From the NCBI GenBank assembly GCA_041389495.1, contig JAWKRT010000003.1, positions 62,001-126,000 on the forward strand: a stretch of DNA of 64,000 bases. Direction: 5' to 3'. Source of the DNA: Myxococcota bacterium. Lineage in GTDB: Bacteria > Myxococcota_A > UBA9160 > UBA4427. The notes under the pieces were generated by a model that saw only the letters and a list, made by a program, of their open reading frames with translations, was not told the DNA's origin and did not search any database. Both the position numbers and the translations under genes were made by a program. Each line of letters opens with the position of its first letter. The stretch's first letter is position 1. Positions 36,094 through 43,700 of this stretch are shown here, in pieces.

Positions 36094-36695
36094 CGAGCCA
36101 GCCAGAGCGTCGCGATCGCGGCGACGCAGGAGAGCGTGCTGCCCGCGAGCAGCGCGAGGCCGAGGCGGTCCGCGCGCGTCCACGCCCAGAGCGCGACGCC
36201 GCTCGCCGCGAACGCGAGCAGCGCGATGCCCGTCGCGTCGACCCAGGCGGCCCAGATCGCGTGGGCGACGCCGCCGCGCGCGCCGTGCAGCTGGTGCACG
36301 TTGCCGAGCGTCTGCTGCAGCCCGTGCGCGCGGCGCTCGAGCGACGCCTCGCCGGAGTCGGCGTCGAGGCGGAGCGTGGCGACGGAGGCCGGGCGCTCGA
36401 CGCGCACGACGAGCACGCGGCCGTCGCGTTCGAGCGCGGTCGCGACGCGGCCCTCGAGGCGGAGCGCGTCGACGGCGCGCGCCGCGAGCGCGCGGAGCGC
36501 GCCGGCGGTCGCGAGCTCGCGCGCGTCGAAGCCGATCTCGACGCGTTCCCGCTCGGCGTGCGACGCGTTCGGGAGCCGGTCGCCGTGCACGATCGCGAAG
36601 CCCGTCACCGCGTAGAGGGCGAGCGTGGCGGCGAGCGCGAGGCCGGCCACCGCGTGCACGTCGCGGACGAGGCGGTAGAGCTTCGCCCGGCTCAC
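36090..36695 (-). CDS. PepSY-type membrane protein, second of a split pair
   Basis: 201 residues. The GTG at 36695 forms GTGA with the upstream stop; another GTG one codon earlier is possible. One helix near the start (VRDVHAVAGLALAATLALYAVTGFAIVHGD, about 9-38 in pieces) is the PepSY-TM opening, with conserved His. A periplasmic PepSY-like alpha/beta region (about 45-135) includes TLRLDADSGEASLERRAHG. Two more helices follow (about 145-195), introduced by NVHQLHGARG, where His residues could bind haem or metal. PepSY-TM proteins include iron-uptake reductases; the role here is unknown. It is the last gene of a five-gene coupled chain. Confidence 0.75.
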   Translation of the reverse strand: MSRAKLYRLVRDVHAVAGLALAATLALYAVTGFAIVHGDRLPNASHAERERVEIGFDARELATAGALRALAARAVDALRLEGRVATALERDGRVLVVRVERPASVATLRLDADSGEASLERRAHGLQQTLGNVHQLHGARGGVAHAIWAAWVDATGIALLAFAASGVALWAWTRADRLGLALLAGSTLSCVAAIATLWLAR

Positions 36696-37279
36696 CACAG
36701 CGCGCTCCAGAGCGCGACGAGGGAGAGCAGCCCGAGCACTGCGCCCGCGAGCCCGGCGCGCAGCCGCGCGCGGCGCGGCCAGTGGAGGACGGCGCCGCTC
36801 ACGACCGCGAGCGCCATCGCGGCCGTCGACACGTCCGTGTAGAGCGCCCACGCCCGCGTCCATCCCATGCCGGGGAAGGACGTCGCGCCGTGGAGGCCGC
36901 GCGCCACCGCGAGCAGCGATGCGCGCGTCTCGACGACGCGGGCCTCGCGTCCGTCCGGTGCGACGCGCACCGCATAACGTCGCCCGGGCCGGTTCACCTG
37001 GAAGGCGAGCGCGCCGTCCGCGCTCGCGTGCGCCGTCCACGGCGGCGTGTGGCCCGCGAGCCCGAGCGCGTCGCGCGCGGCCGCGGCGCGCGCCGCGGGG
37101 GCGGCGTTCGCGGCGAGCGGCGCGGGCAGGGGCGCGCTCCACTCGGCGCTCGTCTCCGCGCCGCGCCAGCCGTGGTTGAACGCGATGGCCGTGACGCCGT
37201 AGAGCGCGAAGTACGGCGCGCAGAGGAGGCCGAGGTAGAGATGGGCGTCGAGCCAGAGCCGGCGTGTGCGGGGCTTCAC
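36692..37279 (-). CDS. PepSY-type membrane protein, first of a split pair
   Basis: 195 residues. The GTG start overlaps the GT2 stop (GTGA). The opening LWLDAHLYLGLLCAPYFALYGVTAIAFNH (about 8-36) is a PepSY-TM first helix with conserved His. The soluble PepSY-like part (about 65-125) includes LAFQVNRPGRRYAVRVAPDG. Then HGATSFPGMGWTRAWALYTDVSTAAMALAVVSGAVLHW leads into the last two helices. It has the same architecture as the next gene at half the usual size of a full PepSY-TM protein, so the two probably work as a heterodimer, possibly a membrane redox protein. Position in a glycan-type operon is unexplained. Confidence 0.75.
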   Translation of the reverse strand: MKPRTRRLWLDAHLYLGLLCAPYFALYGVTAIAFNHGWRGAETSAEWSAPLPAPLAANAAPAARAAAARDALGLAGHTPPWTAHASADGALAFQVNRPGRRYAVRVAPDGREARVVETRASLLAVARGLHGATSFPGMGWTRAWALYTDVSTAAMALAVVSGAVLHWPRRARLRAGLAGAVLGLLSLVALWSALW

Positions 37280-38259
37280 GCGCGCGGCTCTCGGACGCGC
37301 TCGTCGGCGTCGGCGGGCGGGCGCGCGGACGTCGGACGCCCCGTCCACAGCCCCGCGACCTCGCCCGCGCTCCACGCGACGAGCAGGACGGCGAGCCACG
37401 GGAGCGCGCGGGCGAATGCGGCGCGGTGGCGTCCGCGCTGCCAGGCCGTGCGCACCTGGCGGAAGAGCAGGAGCGGCGGGAGCAGCGGGGAGAGCAGGGC
37501 GAGCGCGAGGCGCCGCGCGGGCCCGACCTCGTGCGCGCGCTTTCCGGCGTAGAGGCGCCCCCAGGCGAAGCGCTCGCGCAGGCACGGCGCGAGTCGCAGC
37601 CGCCCTCGCTCCTGCACGACCACGATCGAGGGCTCGCGCCACAGCACTTCGCCGCGCGCGCGCAGCGCGCCGTGCACGGCGGTCTCGTGATAGGCGCCGC
37701 GCCAGGCGTCGGCGACGGCCTCGAGCGGCGCGCGCTTGTAGGACACGTTCACGTCGGACACGTAGTCGGCCGGGCCTTCGGGCAGCGGGCTCTGGTAGCG
37801 CCCGAAGTCGCCGAAGTAGACGGCCCACGCGAGCGGCTGCGGGCTCGCGTTGTCGATCGCGCCGCCGATCGCGGCGTGCGGGAGGCGCGCGTGCGCGTCG
37901 GCGATGCGCGCGCACCAGTCGGGCGCCGGGCGCGCGTGGTCCTCGGTGAGCGCGAGCAGCGCGCCGCGCGCCGCGGCCAGGCCGGTCGCGCGGCGGCGGT
38001 CGTAGGCGAGGTGGCGCAGGCCCGGGTCGCTCGCCTCGGCGAGCCCCTCCGCGGCGAGCACCGGGAACGCGACCTCCGGGTACTTCGCGCGCCAGCGCTC
38101 GACGTCGGGAAGGGACGGGTCGACCGGGACGATCACCTCGAACGCGGGTGCGCCGCGCTGGGCGCGCAGCGCGTCGAGGCAGCGATCGACGTGGTCGCCC
38201 GCCGTCGTGCACGTGACGATCACCGAGAGCAGCGGCGCGTCGGATCCGATGGCGCTCAT
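37276..38259 (-). CDS. Family 2 glycosyltransferase with C-terminal membrane helices
   Basis: 327 residues. The GT-A domain opens with LLSVIVTCTTAGDHVDRCLDAL. FEVIVPVDPS and the acidic LTEDHARPAPDW region (about 112-124) stand where GT2 enzymes bind the nucleotide sugar. DYVSDVNVSYKRAPLE (about 180-195) is the acceptor-side motif. Helices at about 260-275 and 290-312 anchor it to the inner membrane. The usual DxD is not obvious (an ED pair instead), as in several GT2 sub-families. The ATG forms ATGA with the sulfatase stop. It probably adds a sugar to a lipid-linked precursor of the surface glycan; substrate unknown. Confidence 0.83.
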   Translation of the reverse strand: MSAIGSDAPLLSVIVTCTTAGDHVDRCLDALRAQRGAPAFEVIVPVDPSLPDVERWRAKYPEVAFPVLAAEGLAEASDPGLRHLAYDRRRATGLAAARGALLALTEDHARPAPDWCARIADAHARLPHAAIGGAIDNASPQPLAWAVYFGDFGRYQSPLPEGPADYVSDVNVSYKRAPLEAVADAWRGAYHETAVHGALRARGEVLWREPSIVVVQERGRLRLAPCLRERFAWGRLYAGKRAHEVGPARRLALALLSPLLPPLLLFRQVRTAWQRGRHRAAFARALPWLAVLLVAWSAGEVAGLWTGRPTSARPPADADERVREPRA

Positions 38260-40232
38260 TCGACGTAGCCGAGCTCGCGCAGGCGTTCGAAGGTCGCGTC
38301 CTCGTCGCTCGCGCCGCGCGCCTCGCCATTGCGCGCCGCCGCGCGCAGGTGCGCCTCGATCGAGTAGGCCGGCTGCGCGGCGAGCCACGCGTCGAGCGCG
38401 CGCGCGAGCGCGTCGCGCACGTCGGGATGCGCGTCGCCGACGTCCCGCGTCTCGTCGGGGTCTACCTGCGTGTCGTAGAGGACGGGCGCCGCGCGCGACG
38501 AGACGAGGTACTTGAAGCGACCGTCGTGCGCGGCGCGCAGCCGCGCGGTGAAGCGCGCGACGTCCGCCTCGAGGCCGGCGTGGACGCTCATGCGTTCGAG
38601 GTGGCCGTAGTACGGGTCGCCCTCGACGAACGCGAGGCGGCGCGGGCGCGTGCGGCCGGGAAGCAGGCTCTGCCCCGACTGCCCGGGCTCGAGCGCGAGC
38701 CCGCCGACCGCGTCGGCGACGGTGGCCGGCACGTCGACGAGCTGGCACGGGCCGTCGTCGCGCGCGCCCGCGGCGACCCCCGCCCCGCGCAGCAGCATGG
38801 GCACGTGCACGAGGTGGTCGTTGATCGCGAACACGTGGTCGAAGCGGCCGGCCTCGCCGAGGTTCTCGCCGTGGTCGGCCGTGACGACGAGCAGCGTGTC
38901 GGGGCCGAGGTGGCGATCGATCGACGCGACGATGTGCCCGAGGCGCACGTCCTGGTAGGCGACCTCCGCCGCGTAGAGGCCGCGCAGCGCGGCGAGCTCG
39001 CGCGGAGCGGGCGCGCGCGTGCGGGCCATCCAGAGCGGGCCGTAGAAGCCGCTCGAGAAGAGCGTCGCCTCGAGGTAGCCGACGCCGTCGGGCAGGTGGG
39101 CGGCGCGTGCGCGCGCGGGCGGCAGGTAGCGCCAGTGCGGCTCGAGCAGGTTCACGAACAGGAAGAGCGGTGCCTCGTCGCCGCGCGCGTCGCGCGCGCG
39201 CAGGTACCGGTCGATCTCGACGACGCCCTGCTCGGCGCCCTGGTCCGTGAAGCGCGCGGGCGCGCCGACGCGCTCGAGGATGCGCCGCAGCGCGAGCCGC
39301 TCGTAGGGGGCGGCGATCTCGCGATAGGTCTCGAACCCCTGCGCGAGGTTCGCGAGGGCGACGTGGCCGTTGGCCGCGAAGCCGGCCGTGCGATAGCCGG
39401 CGGCGACGAGCGCCTCGGCGAGCGTCGTGAAGCGGTCGTCGAGCCATCGGTGCTGCTCGAAGGTCGCGCCGTGCGCGGTCGGGTAGAGGCCGGTGAAGAG
39501 CGACGCGTGCGAGGGGACGGTCCACGGCGCCGGCGCATAACATCGCTCGAACAGCGTCCCGCCGGCGGCCAGCCGATCGAAGGCGGGGCTCAGCGCGCGC
39601 GCGTCGCCGTAGGCGCCGAGGTGATCGGCGCGCAGCGTGTCGAGCACGATCAGCGCGACGTTCGGCCGCGCCTTCGCGCCGGCCGCCGTCGCGCGCGCGG
39701 GCGCCGCGGAGGCCCGCGGGTCGGTCGTCGATGCGGGTGCGCTGCCGCCGCCGCGCGCGACGGCGAGACCGGCGGCGGCGATCGGCGCGGCGAGGAGGAC
39801 GAGCGCGGCGAGCGCGGGCGCGCGCAGCATCCACTGCGGTCGCGGCGGGAGCAGGGCGAGCGCGAGCAGCGCCGCGGCGATGCCCGCCGCCGCCTCGCCG
39901 GTGCCGATCGCGCGCATCGACGCGAGGGCGAGCGCCGCGAGTGCGATGCCCGCGGCGGTGCACGTCGCGGCGACGAGCGAGAGCGACGCGCGGCGCCGCA
40001 GCGCGAGGCCGAGCACCGCCGCGCCGGCGCCCGCGGCGAGTGCAGGGAGCGCGGCGATCGCGGCCCACAGCAGGACCGTCGCTGCGGCGCTCTCGGGCTC
40101 GAGCGCGCGTCCGCGCAGCGCGACGTCGGCGAGCCCGAGCGCGCACGCCGCGACGGCGACCGCGCTCGCGCAGGCACACGCCGCGTCGCGCGCGTCCGGC
40201 CGCGCGGTGCCGCCGTCGATCGGGTCGCTCAC
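38256..40232 (-). CDS. Membrane-anchored sulfatase/alkaline-phosphatase-superfamily hydrolase
   Basis: 658 residues. The GTG overlaps the upstream stop, with GGGAG seven bases before. Four to five helices (about 18-160) precede a periplasmic sulfatase domain starting NVALIVLDTLRADHLGAYG (Asp198 a metal ligand). The nucleophile region reads APWTVPSHASLFTGLYPTAHG: Thr238 stands where Cys or Ser is converted to formylglycine in true sulfatases. The second metal site is VVTADHGENLGE. The C-terminal region (DGRFKYLVSS, LYDTQVDPDETRDV) is typical of sulfatases. With Thr as nucleophile it may act on phosphate or phosphonate esters, or transfer phosphoglycerol-like groups to glycans, which is an inference. 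Confidence 0.87.
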   Translation of the reverse strand: MSDPIDGGTARPDARDAACACASAVAVAACALGLADVALRGRALEPESAAATVLLWAAIAALPALAAGAGAAVLGLALRRRASLSLVAATCTAAGIALAALALASMRAIGTGEAAAGIAAALLALALLPPRPQWMLRAPALAALVLLAAPIAAAGLAVARGGGSAPASTTDPRASAAPARATAAGAKARPNVALIVLDTLRADHLGAYGDARALSPAFDRLAAGGTLFERCYAPAPWTVPSHASLFTGLYPTAHGATFEQHRWLDDRFTTLAEALVAAGYRTAGFAANGHVALANLAQGFETYREIAAPYERLALRRILERVGAPARFTDQGAEQGVVEIDRYLRARDARGDEAPLFLFVNLLEPHWRYLPPARARAAHLPDGVGYLEATLFSSGFYGPLWMARTRAPAPRELAALRGLYAAEVAYQDVRLGHIVASIDRHLGPDTLLVVTADHGENLGEAGRFDHVFAINDHLVHVPMLLRGAGVAAGARDDGPCQLVDVPATVADAVGGLALEPGQSGQSLLPGRTRPRRLAFVEGDPYYGHLERMSVHAGLEADVARFTARLRAAHDGRFKYLVSSRAAPVLYDTQVDPDETRDVGDAHPDVRDALARALDAWLAAQPAYSIEAHLRAAARNGEARGASDEDATFERLRELGYVE

Positions 40233-42022
40233 GGCCGTGCTCCCTCGGCGCCGGCCGGCGGGCCGGCGGCGCGCGGCCAGCGATAGAGCGCGATCGGCCC
40301 GGCCTCGAACGCCGGTGCGCCGTAGGCGGCGTCGGCCGCGGCCCGCGTCGCGGGGTCGCTCGTCGCGCCGTGTCCGTCGAGCAGCACGTACACCTCGCGG
40401 CCGAGCGCCGCGACGTAGCGCGCGTCGTCGTCGCCGAGCGGGGCCCCCGCGACGAGCGCGCGCGCGATCGCCACGCGCCGCGCGACGTCCGCGTGGTCCG
40501 ACACGATGTAGTGCGAGGCGCGCAGCGTGAAGAGCGAGCGCCCGGTCATCGCGGGGAGCTCGTTCGTGTTGCCCGACATCGCGCGAATCGGCGGCCCGGG
40601 GTCGACGACGACGACCGCGTCCGGCGCCGCGCTCTCGCGGAGCCACGCGTAGAGGCTCGGGAGCGGAGCGCCGGGCGGCAGGCGGCGCAGCTCGCCGTGC
40701 TCGCTCGCGAGCGGCACGGGAGGACGGCCCGCATAGGCGGCCGTGATCAGGAGTGCCGTCGGCACGAAGAGCGCGGCGACGAGCAGCGCGCGCCGCGCGG
40801 CGACGCGCCCCTCGGCGTCGACGAGCGCTCCGCTGGCGGCCATTCCGAGCGGAACGAGCGCGGCCTGGAAGAAGTTGTTCTGGCTGCCCATCGGGAGCGA
40901 GACGACCGCGGCGCCCGCCATGTAGACGAGCGACGCGAGCACGAGCAGCGCGAGGAAGTCGCGCCGGTCGCCCGACGCGCCGCGCGTCGCGACGACGGCG
41001 AGCGGCAGCGTCACGAGCGCCGACTCCGCCATGGCGAGGAGCGCGTCCTTCATCTCGCCGGGCGTGGCGGCCGCGAGCCCGCCGCCCGCGCCGCCGCCGA
41101 GGATGTTCGCGAACGTCGGCACCGAGAGCGCGAAGCCCGCCGCGATCGCGCCGAGCGCGAGCGGCGCGCGCGCCACGAGCGATGCGCCGAGCGGCGCGGC
41201 GGCCGGCTCGCCGGCCGGTGCCGCGCCCCCGCTCGCGCGCCGCGAGCGCCAGTACGCGCTTCCAGCGAGAGCGACGAGCGCGCCGCCGAGCGCCCCCGTC
41301 GTGCTCGCGCCGAAGAGCATGCTGAAGGACGAGCACGCGGCGGTGGCGAGCGCGAGGCCCGCCGCCCGCGCGGCGCCGCCGCGCGCGAGCACCGCGCGCA
41401 GGGCGACGACGACGAGCACGAGGCTCGCGATCGCGAGGGGTCGCGACGTCACGTTGTAGAAGAAGTTGAGCAGCGGGCCCCAGAGCGAGTAGGGGTCGAA
41501 CAGGCGCATCGCGCGCATCACCGGATGCACGAGGCCCCATAGGTACTCGCCCTCGAGCACGGCCGGGCCGCCGCGCAGGCGTCGCCACGCGACGATCTCG
41601 GCCGCGAACGGCTTCGCACCCGCGAGCACGAGCAGCGCGACCCAGGGCCCGGCGGCCGCGCGCCCGAAGAGCGAGCGCGCGAACGCGGCGCAGCCCGCGA
41701 AGAGCGCGACGGCGCCCGCCATCACGAGCAGCTCGAGGCTGCGCAGCGGGTCGAGCCCGGTGACGGCGGCGATCGCCGCGCCGAGCGCGTGGAAGACCCA
41801 GTAGTAGAGGACGGGCTCGCCCGCGAAGAACGGATTCTCGGGCGGGAGCTCGCCGGGGTGGGCGAGCACGCGCTCGAGCAGCGCGGCGTGCAGCATGCCG
41901 TGCGCGGAGATGGCCGTGCGCGGGCTCGCGCGGTGCAGCGCGGCGATCACCGCGCACAGCAGGGCGGCCGAAGCCGCCGTCCACAGGACGGCGCGACGTG
42001 CCTCGCGCTCGCTCGCGGACAT
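40229..42022 (-). CDS. Large multi-helix membrane protein, GT-C-like
   Basis: 597 residues from the ATG at 42022 (AGGA upstream). About 12-13 membrane helices. The first periplasmic loop carries PPENPFFAGEPVLYYWVFHALGA (about 60-82 in pieces), a Pro-Glu-Asn...Tyr-Tyr-Trp pattern found in uncharacterised polyprenyl-phosphate-sugar transferases. A soluble C-terminal region (about 465-590) includes YAWLRESAAPDAVVVVDPGPP and GREVYVLLDGHG. I do not recognise a named family; I infer a GT-C glycosyltransferase from topology and from the sulfatase and GT2 neighbours. It is the first gene of a five-gene leftward chain and is divergent from the nucleotidyltransferase-GT2 fusion, with 223 bases between. 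Confidence 0.72.
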   Translation of the reverse strand: MSASEREARRAVLWTAASAALLCAVIAALHRASPRTAISAHGMLHAALLERVLAHPGELPPENPFFAGEPVLYYWVFHALGAAIAAVTGLDPLRSLELLVMAGAVALFAGCAAFARSLFGRAAAGPWVALLVLAGAKPFAAEIVAWRRLRGGPAVLEGEYLWGLVHPVMRAMRLFDPYSLWGPLLNFFYNVTSRPLAIASLVLVVVALRAVLARGGAARAAGLALATAACSSFSMLFGASTTGALGGALVALAGSAYWRSRRASGGAAPAGEPAAAPLGASLVARAPLALGAIAAGFALSVPTFANILGGGAGGGLAAATPGEMKDALLAMAESALVTLPLAVVATRGASGDRRDFLALLVLASLVYMAGAAVVSLPMGSQNNFFQAALVPLGMAASGALVDAEGRVAARRALLVAALFVPTALLITAAYAGRPPVPLASEHGELRRLPPGAPLPSLYAWLRESAAPDAVVVVDPGPPIRAMSGNTNELPAMTGRSLFTLRASHYIVSDHADVARRVAIARALVAGAPLGDDDARYVAALGREVYVLLDGHGATSDPATRAAADAAYGAPAFEAGPIALYRWPRAAGPPAGAEGARP

Positions 42023-42245
42023 GGGTTCCTGCTCGCCCCCCTGCAGCCGGACGGGACCGTATCGGCACTGGAACTCGGGCGATAGAGGCCGGGTTTCTCG
42101 CGTCGTTCTCCCTACGCGGCGCGCGGCGGCCCGGCGCGAGGTCGACGGGCCGGCGCGCGCGGCGCGGGCGCGGCGCTCGACCCGGGAGCCTGGTTCGACG
42201 ATGGTGTGCGCGCGGCGCGCCCGGCGCGTGCGCTCGGGGGGACGG

Positions 42246-43688
42246 ATGATCGATCTCGGCCTGATTCCCGCGGCGGGCAAGGGCGTGCGCGCGTATCCGA
42301 AGTCGAGCTACGTGCCGAAGCCCATGCTCGAGATCGCGGGCGTGCCGCTCGTGCAGCGCAACCTCGAGATCCTGCGCGACGCGATGGGCATCCGCGAGAT
42401 CGTGATCATCGTCGGCTACCTCGGCGATCACATCCGGCGGCACCTCGGCGACGGGAGCCGCCACGGCGTCGCGATCACCTACGTCCAGTGCGACGAGCCC
42501 GACATCGGCCTCGCGCGCGGCATCGCGCTCGCGGAGCCCCACCTCCCGCGCCCCTTCGCGACGATCCTCGCCGACGAGCTCTACCTCGGGACGAACCACG
42601 CCGAGCTGCGCGCGCCCGACGGCGACTGGTTCGCCGTGTGCGCGGTGAAGCACGTCGACGACCCGCGGCTGATCGAGCGCAACTACTCGGTCGCGATCGC
42701 CGGCGGGCGCATCGTCGACGTCGAGGAGAAGCCGCAGGCGCCGACGAGCGGCCTGCTCGGCTGCGGCAGCTACCTGTTCACGCCGGAGCTCTTCGAGCGC
42801 ATCCGCACGACGCCGCCGAGCCCGCGCAGCGGGCGCGTCGAGCTGACGGACGTGATCGGCGCCGTCGCGCGCGAGGGCCCGCGCGTGTTCCCGTTCGTGC
42901 TCGAGGGGCACTACATCAACGTCAACCGCGTCGAGGACTACCACGCGGGCAACTACCTCGCGCGCACGCTCGCCTTCGACCGCACGAAGATCAGCATCGT
43001 GATCCCCGCGTACAACGAGGAGGACTCGATCGGCCACGTGGTCGCCGACTTCGCCGCGCACCCGCTCGTCCACGAGGTCTTCGTCGTCGACAACTCGTCG
43101 AAGGACGCGACCGCGCGCGTGGCGGCCGAGCGCGGCGCGCGCGTCGAGACCGTCTCGCTCCACGGCTACGGCGACACGATCAAGTACGGCCTCGACCACG
43201 CGGCCGGCGACCTGCTCGTGATCGTCGAGGCCGACCACTCGTTCCGCTCGCGCGACCTCGGCAAGCTCGTCGAGTACGCGAAGGACGCCGACATGGCGAT
43301 CGGCACCCGCACGACGCGGCAGATGATCGAGCAGGGCACCAACATGCAGGGCGCGCTGCGCTGGGGGAACGTCGTCGTCGGCAAGCTCGTCGAGGCGCTG
43401 TGGTGGAGCCAGGAGCCGCGCTTCACGGACGTGGGCTGCACGTACCGCGCGCTCTGGCGCTCGGCCTGGAACGACATCCGCGACGAGGTGCGCGGCGTCG
43501 GGCCCGAGTTCTCGCCGGAGCTGATGGTCGAGATGCTGCGCGCGCGCAAGCGCGTGATCGAGGTGCCGGTGAGCTACTTCCCGCGGCTCGGCGGCGACTC
43601 GAAGCACTCGAAGAACTACCTCCACATCGCGCGCACCGCGCTGCGCATGCTCAGGATCGTCTTCGAGAAGCGCCTCGGCCTCGGCTAG
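42246..43688 (+). CDS. Nucleotidyltransferase-glycosyltransferase 2 fusion
   Basis: 480 residues. Residues 1-240 are a sugar-phosphate nucleotidyltransferase: IPAAGKGVRAYPKSSYVPKPM gives the GxGxR...KPM nucleotide loop and catalytic Lys (split motif, about 6-26), ILADELYLG is the metal-binding acidic strand end, and VEEKPQAP is the EKP motif. Residues about 244-480 are a DPM1-type GT2: ISIVIPAYNEEDS, FVVDNSSKDAT, VIVEADHSF (acidic metal site), VSYFPRLGGDSKH. One chain may therefore both activate a sugar and transfer it, for example to polyprenyl phosphate. The ATG at 42246 follows a GGGGGGACGG purine run. It is convergent with the next gene, 12 bases apart. The activated sugar is not predictable. 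Confidence 0.88.
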   Translation: MIDLGLIPAAGKGVRAYPKSSYVPKPMLEIAGVPLVQRNLEILRDAMGIREIVIIVGYLGDHIRRHLGDGSRHGVAITYVQCDEPDIGLARGIALAEPHLPRPFATILADELYLGTNHAELRAPDGDWFAVCAVKHVDDPRLIERNYSVAIAGGRIVDVEEKPQAPTSGLLGCGSYLFTPELFERIRTTPPSPRSGRVELTDVIGAVAREGPRVFPFVLEGHYINVNRVEDYHAGNYLARTLAFDRTKISIVIPAYNEEDSIGHVVADFAAHPLVHEVFVVDNSSKDATARVAAERGARVETVSLHGYGDTIKYGLDHAAGDLLVIVEADHSFRSRDLGKLVEYAKDADMAIGTRTTRQMIEQGTNMQGALRWGNVVVGKLVEALWWSQEPRFTDVGCTYRALWRSAWNDIRDEVRGVGPEFSPELMVEMLRARKRVIEVPVSYFPRLGGDSKHSKNYLHIARTALRMLRIVFEKRLGLG

Positions 43689-43700
43689 CGACGGCCGCCG

